This document shows positions 48,526 to 60,900 of a stretch of DNA of 64,000 nucleotides, piece after piece. The notes under the pieces were generated by a model. That model saw only the letters and a list, made by a program, of their open reading frames with translations, was not told where the DNA came from and did not search any database. The number at the start of each line of letters is the position of its first letter. The stretch's first letter is position 1. The stretch is from Delphinus delphis (taxonomy: Eukaryota; Chordata; Mammalia; Artiodactyla; Delphinidae): assembly GCF_949987515.2 (NCBI RefSeq), contig NC_082703.1:10874680-10938679 (forward strand). Reading direction: 5' to 3'. The position numbers and the translations under genes are program-made.

Positions 48526-49798
48526 TGGCAACATTGCGCTGACTTTCCTCGGTACGGTCTAGAGATAGGGCTTTGGTTCCGAGCTAGCTTACCCACTTGG
48601 AAGTCTCGATTCTTCCACTGTTTGCTGACTGAGCAGTCTAAATTACGCACGCGTCCATTCTCCTCATCCAAAAGATGAAGCAGCCAACAGAGAATGAGAG
48701 AAGTGTTTCAGGTGAGCAAAGCTTCACCAAAGAACATGCTTGCTGTTTGCACAAAAGCACATGTTTAGTAGGACTTGGTCCCAACACCTGGATTGAAGCA
48801 CATCATGTATATCATGCTGCCTTGGAAGGAAGCTCTGCAGCCAGGGTGGTTGTTTGATCCCTAGAACTAAACGGTTACTATGTTCTCCCATCCTACTCTT
48901 CAGACCACCCATGGTCTTCTGGTTCTGGTGTTCTCTTAGATGTTTTTTCATATCCGCTGAAGAATACTGCTATCACTTTCTTCCTTAGTGTACCATGGAT
49001 TCTGAAGCTTTCCAACCTTAAGGCTCTCTGAGAAGTCAGAAATGTATGTGAATTCAGATCCAAGGAAGATTCTTTTAGAGATTTTCACTGGGTTTCTTGA
49101 CTTACAAAACAAGCGGTATGCAATATTTTGCTATTGATGAGAGAATGTCAGGGAGTTGCTGCTTGGCTACAAATACCCAACAAATACTGTCTCTGCACAC
49201 CTAAAATTACGAGTAGTAATGGCAGCTGGTAGACCACGGAGCCAGGAATTTGTATTTCTCTCACTCTCTTCCTCAACAGTACAACCTGGTATCTACTTCT
49301 TTTCTTTCTCTCCTTCTTTTCTAGATTTCGTCATCCTTTTCTTTATCAAAGAGTCAGTCTATGGCAAATCGTGAAGGGAAGGCTGTCAGTAGTGAGGGGA
49401 GAGGGAAAACATAAAGGATATAGTCACCCTCGGGTTGTTTCTTCTTCCTCTGCTTCCAGAGCTGGCTTGTCCCGGCAATGTCCCCCAACCCCACCCACTT
49501 CGTGTCCCTTTCCTTCTAAACCTCATACATCACTTCTGCCTAGACCTCTGACCCACTTGGAAGAAACCCCTTAATTGTCCAGCCTCACTTGAGTCTTACT
49601 TTAAAGCTTCATGTACTCAGTGTTGGAATTTCTCTGAACTTTCTCCATTTTACCACGGAATCTAAGAAAAGACAAAACAGAAAGTACCAGAGACTGTTCA
49701 TACTTCACTGGTTTCTCACTGTTGCTAACAGATTTATTCATTTATTCTGAAGGGTAGAAAGTTCTTTCCTGGTGGACAATGAAGGGAAAAACTAGTTT
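48526..49798. other. Unique sequence, no gene recognised
   Basis: About 1.3 kb between the polypurine region and the L1; only short chance frames. Confidence 0.5.
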
Positions 49799-49808
49799 AA
49801 AAGCAATC

Positions 49809-51694
49809 GGCTGAAGACACTGATGAAAGAACTTAAAGATGATACAAACAGATGGAGAGACATACCATATTCTTGGATTGGTAGAATCAACACTGTGAAA
49901 ATGACTCTATTACCCAAAGCAATCTACAGATTCAATGCAATCCCTATCAAACTACCAGTGGCATTTTTCACAGAACTAGAACAAAAAATTTCACAATTTG
50001 TATGGAAACACAAAAGACCCTGAATAGCCAAAGCAATCTTGAGAAAGAAAAACGGAGCTGGAGGAATCAGGCTCCCTGACTTCAGACTATACTACAAAGC
50101 TATAGTAATCAAGACAGTATGGGACTGGCACAGAAACAGAAATATAGATCAATGGAACAGGATAGAAAGCCCAGAGATAAACCCACGCACATATGGTCAC
50201 CTTATCTTTGATAAAAGAAGCAAGAATATACAGTGGAGAAAAGACAGCCTCTTCAATAAGTGGTGCTGGGAAAACTGGACAGCCACATGTAAAAGAATGA
50301 AATTAGAACACTCCCTAACACCATACACAAAAATAAACTCAAAATGGATTAAAGACCTAAATGTAAGGCCAGACACCATCAAACTCTTAGAGAAAAACAT
50401 AGGCAGAACACTCTATGACATAAATCACAGCAAGATCCTTTTTGACCCACCTCCTAAGAAATGGAAATAAAAACAAAAATAAACAAATGGGACCTAATGA
50501 AGCTTCAAAGCTTTTGCACAGCAAAGGAAACCATAAACAAGACAAAAAGACAACCCTCAGAATGGGAGAAAATATTTGCAAATGAAGCAACTGACAAAGT
50601 ATTAGTCTCCAAAACATACAAGCAACTCATGCAGCTCAATATCAAAAAAACAAACAACCCAATCCAAAAATGGGCAGAAGACCTAAATAGACATTTCTCC
50701 AAAGAAGATATACAGATTGCTAACAGACACATGAAAGAATGCTCAACATCATTAATCATTAGAGAAATGCAAATCAAAACTACAATGAGATATCATCTCA
50801 CACCAGTCAGAATGGCCATCATCAAAAAATCTACAAACAATAAATGCTGGAGAGGTTGTGGAGAAAAGGGAACCCTCTTGCACTCTTGGTGGGAATGTAA
50901 ATTGATACAGCCACTATGTAGAACAGTATGGACGTTCCTTAAAAAACTACAAATAGAACTACCATACGACCCAGCAATCCTACTACTGGGCATATACCCT
51001 GAGAAAACCATAATTCAAAAAGAGTCATGTACCAGAATGTTCATTGCAGCTCTATTTACAATAGGCAGGACATGGAAGCAACCTAAGTGTCCATCAACAG
51101 ATGAATGGATAAAGAAGATGTGGCACATATATACAATGGAATATTACTCAGCCATAAGCCAAAAAGGAATGAAACTGAGTTATTTGTAGTGAGGTGGATG
51201 GACCTAGAGTCTGTCATACTGAATGAAGTAAGTCAGAAAGAGAAAAACAAACACCATATGCTAACACATATATACGGAATCTAAAAAAAAAAAAAAGAAA
51301 AAAGGAAAAGAAAGGGTCAGAAGAACCTAGTGGCAAGACAGGAATAAAGATGCAGACGTAGAGAATGGACTTGAGGATACGGGCAGGGGGAAGGGTAAGC
51401 TGGGACAAAGTGAGAGAGTGGCATGGACATATATACACTACCAAATGTAAAATAGATAGCTAGTGGGAAGCAGCTGCATAGCACAGGGAGATCAGCTCGG
51501 TGCTTTGTGACCACCTAGAAGGGTGGGATAGGGAGGGTGGGAGGGAGACGCAAGAGGGAGAAGATACGGGGATATATGTATAGTTGATTCACTTTGTTAT
51601 AAAGCAGAAACTAACACACCACCGTAAAGCAATTATACTCCAATAAAGATGTTAAAAAATAAAATAAGTAAAATAAAAAATTGAGGGGGGAAAA
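49809..51694 (+). mobile_element. 5'-truncated L1 with the C-terminal part of ORF2
   Basis: A LINE-1 copy retaining the last ~1.4 kb of ORF2 plus a 3'UTR and A-rich tail. ORF2 encodes the endonuclease and reverse transcriptase that move L1; only the region after the reverse-transcriptase core remains. Translation gives [16 protein letters not shown], then [16 protein letters not shown], then [16 protein letters not shown]-terminal zinc-knuckle-like cluster lies at 50845-50898 (Cys, 3 residues, Cys, 7, His, 4, Cys). Breaks: a TGA at 50021-50023 where the family has Arg (a CGA to TGA change), a 1-nt frameshift near 50453-50464, and a small insertion near 51155-51170. The 10-bp target duplication AAAAGCAATC is at 49799-49808 and 51695-51704. 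It cannot move on its own. Confidence 0.93.
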
Positions 51695-51704
51695 AAAAGC
51701 AATC

Positions 51705-52066
51705 TGTTGAGGCATTTGGTTAGAAAGCATGCTGGTCCTCCTTGGAACTAAGAACGTACAAAAAGCACTTTTGCCACACCATAGATTCTACTGAACTTTT
51801 AGATTATGGGAAACCCCTGGCTCTCACATTTAGCCACACGGCGGATGGAGAATCCCCTTCTCCTAGTAAGTACCTGAAACCAAAATACATATACCTTTTC
51901 CCAAAGAATTATTGAATATGATTATTCTCTACCTTTGGGCAAATTTGAATGGGTTCTTTTACCTCTTCAAATTGAACATCAATTTTTGTGTGCAAGTGTA
52001 TAGCAGGTGAATTTATTTAGATGGGGTGGTCATAGCTTTTTACCTGCTTAAAAGTTCTTTTGATCT
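51705..52066. other. No recognised feature
   Basis: Unique sequence between the L1 and the nested SINE pair. Confidence 0.5.
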
Positions 52067-52079
52067 AAAAGTAGATAAG

Positions 52080-52419
52080 TGGGAATTCCCTAGCAGTCCA
52101 GTGGTTAGGACTTGGTGCTTTTTTTTTCTTGCGGTACGCGGGCCTCTCACTGTTGTGGCCTCTCCCGTTGCGGAGCACAGGCTCCGGACGCGCAGGCCCA
52201 GCGGCCATGGCTCACGGGCCCAGCCACTCCGCGGCATGTGGGATCTTCCCGGACCGGGGCATGAATCCGTGTCCCCTGCATCGGCAGGCGGACTCTCAAC
52301 CACTGCACCACCAGGGAAGCCCAGGACTTGGTGCTTTAATTGCGGTGGCCCGGGTTCAATCACTGGTTGGGGAACTAAGATCCCACAAGATGCACGGCAA
52401 GGCAGGAAAAAAAAAAAAG
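52080..52419 (+). repeat. Older CHR-type SINE interrupted by the CHR-2 copy
   Basis: Left part 52080-52121 begins GGGAATTCCCTAGCAGTCCA. Right part 52338-52419 continues with the box-B region GGTTCAATC, GGTTGGGGAACTAAGATCCC and a poly(A) tail. Its own 13-bp target duplication, AAAAGTAGATAAG at 52067-52079 and AAAAGTGGATAAG at 52426-52438, carries one mismatch, consistent with greater age than the SINE inside it. Confidence 0.92.
52122..52322 (-). repeat. CHR-2 type SINE nested inside another SINE
   Basis: Reverse-orientation CHR-2 SINE with a short poly(T) start and the complement of GGGCTTCCCTGG at its far end. The exact 15-bp target duplication AGGACTTGGTGCTTT is at 52107-52121 and 52323-52337, both inside the body of an older forward SINE. 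Long open frames on both strands here come from the SINE. Confidence 0.95.
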
Positions 52420-52438
52420 AGGAATAAAAGTGGATAAG

Positions 52439-55134
52439 CAAACTTGCCTCACAGATTAATTAGTGCAAAGTGTGTGTTTTTTGGGGGGCTGACCTGTGGA
52501 CTTAACTGGGTTCAAATTCATTCTTTGGGACAATTGCTTCTGGATTCCAAAAAACTCACTTAAAATCTGCTTTGAAACATAGTATTTTCTCATAAATTGG
52601 AGATGAACTATATTACCGGAAATAGTTCTGCATAAATTGATGTGTGGATTACAGGCAGCAAAGCAGTTTACTATTTAAAGGAATCTTATGGGAAATTATC
52701 TCATATTCATTGATCACCCCCTACATTATCTGAGTTATGAGTATGAATTAGACATCCTTAAAATAGAGTACCCACACATGACTAAAACTAGGGTTTTGTG
52801 TCTTTTTCCAACACGTTTCTTTTATCCATTCATTTATTTTTAAAATTAAAAGTTAAGCTTGGAATATGTGATAAAGTCACCGGGGTTTCTTTAGATATCA
52901 GGGCCACCAGTGTCCCCTACAGCTTGTAAGCCTCCATCACCAACACCCGAAGTGAAGATCTATGTCCATAGAAAAAAAAAACATGACTTTGAAAAAATAG
53001 CATTTCCTTTCTACTTTGTAAGCAATGTTTCTCTCTGATGGAATGTCTGAACACTACATGAACAACTAAGATTGTTAGGGTGCAAAATGTTATTTGAATG
53101 TAGCTGTGGAGTTCTCTGGATACAAAATAAATGGCTGACTTACAAATAATTAGAGTCTTATTTTTAAATTTAGCTTCATGGGGCCTAGCTCACTGATAAG
53201 GCATTTATAGATTGGGTTAGAAGTATCCATTTCTCTCCCCTCTTCCCTATTTCCTTTAAGTGTTCCCCTCCCTCAATGGAAATACTGCAGAAGGCTTGGT
53301 GCCTATAGAGGGGACTTCACGAATGATCTCTGAAATCCTGGCCAACACTGAAATTCTGTGAACGTCACCCAAAGGCGCTGGTCCCCACAGGAGGAATATT
53401 AAAGTCTGGGGCCTGAGAAGTACGTCTGGCTTCAAATATCCTCCTGCTTTTCCAGCTCATACTGGCTGCTGCCAGGTCCTCCTGCCCAGGTTCCTGATTC
53501 CAGCTGCTTCACCTGGCTCTCTCCTTTTCATTTCTTGCCCACTTCCCCAGCAAGTATTGACACTCAGGTTTCTGATCCTCAGGGGTCCTCCTGTCCACCA
53601 CGCACATTCTCCTTTGAAGTCACGCTTCCTAGGCTCTCATTTACGGGGCTCTAGTGCCTTCCCCTGGCCTGACTTCAATACAGCTCTAAACTATACCTGA
53701 CCCTACCTCCCATTCCCTCAACCCCAGACTTGCCTTCCTGATCCAAACCTTCTTTTGACTTGAAGAATCGTGTACTGATAGCCCTTTTACCTGGGAAGTT
53801 ATTTTATTTCATGCTGCTTCATTTATATCTATGGGTTTTATTTTAGTCCAAATGACAGCCTGATTCTTAGCTTCCCTGTTGAGGCCTTTTTGCTTTCTCT
53901 AAGATACATTCTAGGATTTCCATCCAGGGAGCCTCCAGACATGTCAAGAAATAATATACCCCAATCTCTAATTCTTAGAAATCTCTCTGGGCTATGAATA
54001 TGCCGTTTTTCTCCTTGATACCTGGATCCTGGGCAGCTCCTATTAGGTACATTTTTTTTTCCTTCACCAGTTGTCTTGCCTCTTATCTATAAGGTACTCC
54101 ATTTCATATAAGGTACTTCATTTTCATATCTATAAGGTACTTAGCTATTACATCTCTTCCTAAGAAATCCCCAATCTAATTTTTTCTTTTTTTCTGGCCA
54201 TATTCCAGTTTATAGCTGAAAAGATGACAAAGATAACACCTCATATCCCATCTTTGTTGATGCAAATGTTGACAGTAGGTTGACAAACAGTGGAATCTTA
54301 AAAGTACACTAAAAATTTATAACTTGGCTTTTGCACATCAGGAAACAGGATAGAGAATGCTTTGCAATAAATATGGGAATGGAACACTTCTTTATTCACA
54401 CTTTTCTCTATTACCTGCATAGGGGAGGAAACTGAAGATCTAGTCCCCTTAGAGCTTCAAAGGCAGTGAGATACTAAGGTACCTACAGGACAGGGTTCTT
54501 TTTCATTCTGCCACACTCTCAGTGGAGATGTTTGCAAATTAAAATGTGTCTTCTCCACTGAATGTGGCATTTATTATTCTCGAAGGCTTTCAACCCCTTT
54601 GTTCTTTTCTTTCATGTACATAAAACGAACAAAATGCAGTCTGTAATGCTGTGTAACCTCAGTTGCTTTGCATTATTTTCATTTATTTGATTGTCTTTTG
54701 AGGCTTATATTTGACATATAAGGATGGCTTCTTATAAGAAAATGGATATGGTAATAAAGCATCTTAATACATTCAATCAATACATTTATAAGAATGATTT
54801 TTTAAAAAAAATTCCAGATCTTGCTGGTACTGCCAAGAAAACCAGCTTTAGCAGATGAAAGAATTTTAAAGCTGAACTCTGTATCGATCAGTCCTTTTAC
54901 TTAGTATTCCCCTTCCATTTTATGTTTCCAAAGAGCTTACAACCATTCATCAGGTTTTTTTACGTCAAACCTGGTAGACAAAAGATATGGTCAAACTCCA
55001 TTTTCCAAATTGGGACCCTGAGATCTGGGGAAGGAAAGTTTCATCTATTGCAACCAAGGTCAGGAAACCATTTTACTTTTTTATTGGACTTGAGATAATT
55101 CTATGAAGTTGCTGCCATCTTATCCTATTCTTTT
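52439..55134. other. Unique sequence, no gene recognised
   Basis: About 2.7 kb, the longest repeat-poor stretch in this half of the window. CT-rich at 53440-53780. A short direct repeat containing ATAAGGTAC recurs near 54090, 54108 and 54130. No open frame of note. Confidence 0.5.
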
Positions 55135-55460
55135 GCCTTTTTCTCTAAAATCAAAACAATCAACAACTATGTACTGAGTGTCTCCTGTGCTATCCTCTCT
55201 GGGGATGAAAAAGCATGTTCTTGCCTCAATGACTTAGTAAGCTATTTTTAAAGAAAACACATAAATCCATAACAAAATATATAACCTCCAAGGGAACTTA
55301 TATTAAATGGCCTGTTCAGTGTTATGGACATTGATAACAGAAGGACACCGCTTCAGACCTAAGTGATTAGGGAGGTTGTCCATGGAAGCTGATTCAGTTC
55401 CTGAGGGAGGGGAAGGCTTTCCCAGCCAGGAGGCACCCAGGAGCCAAGGCCTAGACACCA
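55135..55460 (-). repeat. Possible L2 LINE fragment, reverse
   Basis: ACTATGTACTGAGTGTCTCC, TCTGGGGATGAAAAAGCATG and later TTCAGTTCCTGAGGGAGGGG fit a diverged L2 complement. Confidence 0.5.
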
Positions 55461-55744
55461 CAGTGTGCGTGCTTTATCGAGAAGACAAGGAAGAGACCAA
55501 CTAGGATAGAAAAGAAATTTCACACAGAGAGAACATATTATAATAAGCCTGCACTTATGATCACTTCGGAAATTAGGTATAAAATAGGTGGTCAAGTTTT
55601 GAGAAATGTCCAGTCCAGGGTTCTTAAAAGCTCAGCCTTATTGACATCTTTGTAATCCTTTGTATGGGCTTATACACGCTTTTGCAAGAGTAATTGAAGA
55701 CACAGAGTAACTAAGATTCTCTCCTTGAGAAGCAGGGATATTTT

Positions 55745-55830
55745 TATTATTCCCACTTTGAGGATGAGAAAACGGAGGCTCGGGATGCTAACCTGCCTCA
55801 ATCTACACAACTAGTAAACTCAAGGATCAG
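55745..55830 (-). repeat. MIR fragment, reverse
   Basis: TATTATTCCCACTTTGAGGA, TGAGAAAACGGAGGCTCGGG and CTACACAACTAGTAAACTCA are the complement of the MIR core. Confidence 0.7.
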
Positions 55831-55959
55831 GTTTCCAGCCCCCAAATATTGATCTTCTCAAAGTCTTTCCTCTTAATAACTTTGCTAAGACACACAGCCC
55901 CTGGGTGACAGCTTGCCAAGTAGAGAACAACAGAGGTGGACAGAGTGAAACTGGGAGTC

Positions 55960-56120
55960 TTGACGGGCCTCCTCCTCTCCAACTTAATACCTGTGAAGAC
56001 CTGGGCAAATTACGTCATAAATCCACATCTCAGTTACCTTATCAGGGATTGCAAACCGAAAATAATACCACCTTCTGCCGTGTTGTGAAGATTCAACGCA
56101 ATGGTATCTACATAGTATCC
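55960..56120 (+). repeat. MIR fragment
   Basis: TGAAGACCTGGGCAAATTAC, CATCTCAGTTACCTTATCAG, AAATAATACCACCTTCTGCC and TTGTGAAGATTCAACGCAAT follow the MIR order. Confidence 0.75.
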
Positions 56121-56394
56121 CGCGGAGAAAAACTAACATGCCCCAAATATTAGTTTCTCCTTTCTTCCCCATGTCATCTGCCTCTAATATTTAAATGTGT
56201 AATCTATGAAAGGACGTCCAGCAGTGGTCACGTGGCTTGGCCTTACTCCCCAAATCGGTCAGCAGTGCCTGAAAGTCTTTCTAAATTAACAGAGGTGGTA
56301 AAGTGTATGAAACTCCCTTGAAGGGCTTCAGAGTGGGGAGAGTCTGATACACTGGAGATAAGTTCTACCTCTGCTGCGTCTTCAATGGGATATG

Positions 56395-56640
56395 ATTATG
56401 GCACAGTGGTTAGTACTCAGACCCTGGGGCTTAACTGTGTCTGGTTCAAATCCTGGCTCTACTCTCCCAGCTGGGTCTGCCAGGGTTAATTATTTAATCT
56501 GGCTCGGCCTCAGTTTCCTCACCTCTAAAAATGGGAATATTAATAGTATCACAGGCTTAATGAGTTAATACGCCTAAAACACTAGGCACAGGTATTCAAG
56601 AAATTTTAGCATCTGCAGTTTAAAAAAATTTATTATTATC
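56395..56640 (+). repeat. MIR SINE, nearly full length
   Basis: TGGCACAGTGGTTAGTACTC, GGTTCAAATCCTGGCTCTAC, GGCCTCAGTTTCCTCACCTC, AATGGGAATATTAATAGTAT and AATGAGTTAATACGCCTAAA run in MIR order. Confidence 0.9.
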
Positions 56641-56814
56641 ATTATGATGGCTCACAGTAACCATATTAGTAACTTTGTTTTCATATTATAAAAACTTTCA
56701 CATGTACTAGTATATTTGAACATTATGTTTATCCAGAGAGAATGGTAAGCTAATGGTTATTGTTCCTGTTTCGTAATAGTTTTTTCGGGGGTTGGCTAAG
56801 GCAGTAAATGATAC

Positions 56815-57860
56815 ATTATTATTTTTTAATTTTTCAAACAACACAGGAAAATTCAAACAAAAAGGTAAAAATAATGCTGAGTTCCACCACCTAACAGGAA
56901 ACCACAGCCAGCAGTTTGGTGAACACCCCTCCAGGCACCTGTTTCTTCACACACATGTGTAATAGATGTGCCGTGTCACAAATGGGACCATACTCAGCAT
57001 TCACTTCACAAGCATTAACTGAACACCAAGCTGAGATGGGGGGATGGTGGAGTTGGAGGGAAGTGGACGGTTTGAAAGACATTTGGAGTTAAAAGGCTTC
57101 ATGATGGACTAGCTATGGAAGATGAGAAAGATTAGGGGACAGAGATAATTTGTGGGTTCTGCCTATAAAAAAGGACTGGTTGTTGGGGCATTTATTTAGG
57201 ATGGAGCACGCCCATTCTGTGATACTGTCTTTTTACTTGTTAATATGCTAGGATTAATTGTCCATGCCAATCAATATACCTGTACATTATCACTTTTAAT
57301 GACCACATAGTATTTCATGATGTTTATAGTTTTTATATATAATTCAGTTAGCTACTGTTTTTTTTTTTAAGACTGTTTTTTGATGTGGACCATTTTTTTT
57401 TAAGTCTTTATTGAATTTGCTACAATATTGCTTGTTTTATGTTTTGGTTTTTTGGCCACAAGGCATGTGGGAACTTAGTTCTGTGACCACGAATCGAACC
57501 CTCACCCTGCATTGGAAGGTGAATGAAGTCTTAACCACTGGAATGCCAGGGATGTCCCTCAGGTAGCTATTCTTATATTGACAAACACTTAGATTGTTTC
57601 CAACTTTTTTCATAATTTTCAGTAAGGTTGCATTGAATATCTTTATAAAGACATTTGGTTTTACACTTATTCAATTATCTTCTCAGGAGAAATTCTAGGA
57701 AGGGGAAATTTCACGGCCAAAGGGTAGCAGAACAAACATTTTGATACACACTGTCAAACTGTCCTCCATAAAAGCTGCACCAGTGGAAGCTCACATCAAC
57801 AAAACAGGAGAGTGCCTATCATTTATCAGTCTGTCTTTGCCAATTCTGGGTACCAATGCT
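56815..57860 (-). mobile_element. Ancient L1-like antisense sequence, interrupted
   Basis: Two blocks resemble the complement of old L1 sequence. One is 56815-56995 (AACAACACAGGAAAATTCAA, AAATGGGACCATACTCAGCA). The other is 57225-57860 (GACCACATAGTATTTCATGA, TTAGATTGTTTCCAACTTTT, TCAAACTGTCCTCCATAAAA). Between them, 57000-57220 looks like a different old repeat (possibly antisense L2: AAGTGGACGGTTTGAAAGAC). The old SINE at 57368-57558 is inserted in the second block. Confidence 0.55.
57368..57558 (-). repeat. Old, diverged tRNA-derived SINE
   Basis: Reverse orientation. The complement of a GGGAC(A)TCCCTGG-like start is at 57545-57558, the complement of the box-B region GGTTCGATTC near 57490, and a long T-rich stretch at the left. 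Possible diverged duplication around 57350-57362 and 57557-57569 (CAGTTAGCTAC / CAGGTAGCTAT). More diverged than the other SINEs here. Confidence 0.82.
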
Positions 57861-57889
57861 CTTTTAAAATTTTTCTTTTAATATGTCCA

Positions 57890-57970
57890 TTTAAAAATAG
57901 AACAGGTGATGAAGATTCAGAGAGGTTAAATAACTCACATGATCTCACACAGCTAGAGTAGGGAAGCTGG
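57890..57970 (-). repeat. MIR fragment, reverse
   Basis: GATTCAGAGAGGTTAAATAA, CTCACATGATCTCACACAGC and TAGAGTAGGGAAGCTGG are the complement of the MIR core. Confidence 0.7.
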
Positions 57971-60900
57971 AGAGGACATTGTTTTCCCATTGGCCCAATG
58001 CTTGTTTTGCTAAATTTATGATTTTAAAGCATTATCTCTCAAAAAGACAAAAAGTAAAACAAAAGTCCAAACTCTTCACAGACAGCACATCTTTGGTCCT
58101 AGCCCTACTCTAGAGGGTTAAGAAGAAATTACCCAGGTGCTGGACTCCTTTAACAGCCAAGAGGGATGATGTTTAAGAGACAACTCTGAAAGTCCTCCCA
58201 AACTAAACGTTCTCTTCTTCCGGGTCTTGCCACTGAAAACTATCAAGAAATGGATACCTTGGGGCTAAAATACTATACATCTAAAATTCTCTTTTTAAAA
58301 TACAAAACATTCCTTGTTATGATAATAAACACATCAAAACCAGTGGCAGTGTGGAGCGACTTAACAAATTGCCCACCTTCAGAGCCCCAAAGAAATGAAG
58401 CTGATAGCACAGGTTAGTGCTGATGTGGGAAGAGCTAGTCACAGACAGGTGAGCTGTAAGACTACATCTAAGGGAAACTCCACTTATCTCACAATACAGT
58501 ACACATCCTGCCAAGCACTCTACACTCTTCTACACAATTTAGTTACTTCCTCAAATGAGATTTAAATTCAGCACAACAGATATGGAATAAAGGTAGGTCA
58601 CCAATGCCCCAACTCTACTTCTTTCATGACACCCTCCTCCCCAGTGTAGACCCTTCCCCCTATACACACAGACATTTCTCACCCAAGACAGTAATGTACT
58701 CAGGGGCACTTCTGCAAGGATTGCAATGGGCATGTTCCAAAAGAGACAGCAGTGGCTGGAGTTGGCTGGACTCCGGGACCCATGAGACCATAGGTTTCCT
58801 TTCTTTGGGGACCAACCAATCTGTCTGGCCCACCCACTATGCTCTGGCCAAAATGCTTGGCAGAGAATGCAAGGAGGAGTCCAGAGGTAAAGTGTAGAGG
58901 GAGAGAAGGAAATTAATGTTTACTGCTTCTATATGCACCACACATCTCAAGAGGCGTGTAATTCTCTTACTAAATCCTCATGATAATCTCTCAGTCTCCT
59001 ATTCCCACCCCTTTCTTTGCCACGTGTTTTCATGCTGTCCTTTTCTCAGTCAGCTTTTTGAAGAATTAAAAGTTATTCTACACAACTTAAAAGCTTCTTC
59101 CCACTAATTGGTGGAAGAAGAATCAAATGATACTGTTTTCAGAAAACAAAGGTATGGTGGGTAAGATTAACAAGAAATTTTTTCCCACCAAATCATGAAA
59201 CTTAAACATGCTTTCACCAGGCCTTTGCTAGTGACATCAAACAATTAAGGTTCAAGGAATGGGTAATTTCCTGACTAATTAAAAGTTCCAAATCTTTTGT
59301 GGCAATTTTCTTTGGGGAAAATCTAACATTTATAGGTCTGTATTGCTGACAGTAAATACAACGTAAGGAAGAGAACTGAAAAAATTTTCATTGATTAGGT
59401 ATCTTTAATGTGCCTTGGGTTTATCATTCTGAACACTATTTTATGTAGATAAGGAGGACACAGGAGACCAAACTTGACTCCAGGATATACTCTGAAATCT
59501 ACCAATATGATTAATCCTCTTTTGTCAAGGTCTATCTTTTTCCCTAAGGGAAGTGAAACCATCCAAACTAGTCAGTAGGAAATTATGCTTCGGTTCCAAT
59601 TAATAAACATTTTACACTTTTCAAAAGGTCTACTAGGAGATCATCAGTGATATATACTGAAAGGAACCACTGAGAAACAGTCCCCGTAGAGTTAGAGATT
59701 CCCTCTCCTACACAAATGTCCTGGTGAACAACTTCAAGTTCTGACTTTGCGCTCTGCTCCAGAGGAACAGCGCAGATAGATTTCCTGCTACTCCCATGTT
59801 CTTGATATGCACCTAAAATTGCTAGGTGTTTAGACTCTGACCCAACATGAGGTTTACATTAGACCTGGGCTACCATGTATTGACCCCTATAAAACTACAG
59901 TCACTAAAAAGGTGTTTGGTACCTTATGATTTGTACCCCTTCCCAAAAAACCCCAAAGACCAGAAATTCTGCACTCACTTTCCAAAGCCTGTATGGAATT
60001 AGTTGAATTTTAGGGCAGACAGGGCATTGGAAAAAGCCAACAACTGCCTGTATTCCCAATATTGTTAAAGATAATAAACACCCGAACACCATGCATGGGA
60101 GACAGCATTCATGACGTTAAAGACCATTCATGTTCTCAAGTCAGGCGATGCTGTCATTTGTGTACCTTCTCTCTATGAGAATCGGAAAAGGCATGTCCTC
60201 TAGGGTACACACAGACCCGTGCTTGGAGCTAATACTTAATAAAAGGAGCGCTAGTTGATTTCAGCCCTTGACTGGGTACTCTGTTCAGTACACATACAGC
60301 ATGACCACTTACGGCAGCCCTGCAAGCATTATAGAAAAAGTCACATGTTCTGAACTGAGCATCAGACTTGGGGAACAAAAACTTAGATTCAGGATTCACT
60401 GGAATCGTGTTCATATGTATTTACGGGAAATATAACTCTTATTTGTTCATATGTATATCTGTTTGTTTTGAAAAAAATATTTTAAGCCCATAAGGATGGC
60501 ATTCATCCTAATAGAGAACAAAAACTTAGATGCAGATACTTAGTAGGTTCTGGTGTAAGTATCCCAGAAAACAAGAAAGCAACTTGTTCCCCTTTGTTAT
60601 TTTTTAATCCTTTTTCTGGAGAGTCTCTTTTTATATTTTCCAAGCCAGCCATTAGACGGAACAAAGAACAGAGGAGAAGGAAAGATTGAGGCTTTGGTTG
60701 AATTTGGTTATGTCTAAACCTTTGGATTTTTCCACCCAGTTGGACAAGCCAAGCGTCTCTGTGGAGATGAGGCTCTGAAACCCCAGGCAGACACGCCACT
60801 GGCAGCCTGGCTCTACTACCACTCACGAGCCAAGAGAGGAGAAAAATGGAAGCTGGAATAATGGAAATCAATGCGAACAAGGGCAATGCCTTTCACTCAA

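Noticed and set aside
52026..52441. Overlapping 133-codon frames on both strands
   Set aside because: Both run through the nested SINE pair. The same peptide text recurs at the other SINE copies (3.8, 9.6, 42.4 kb), so these are SINE by-products.
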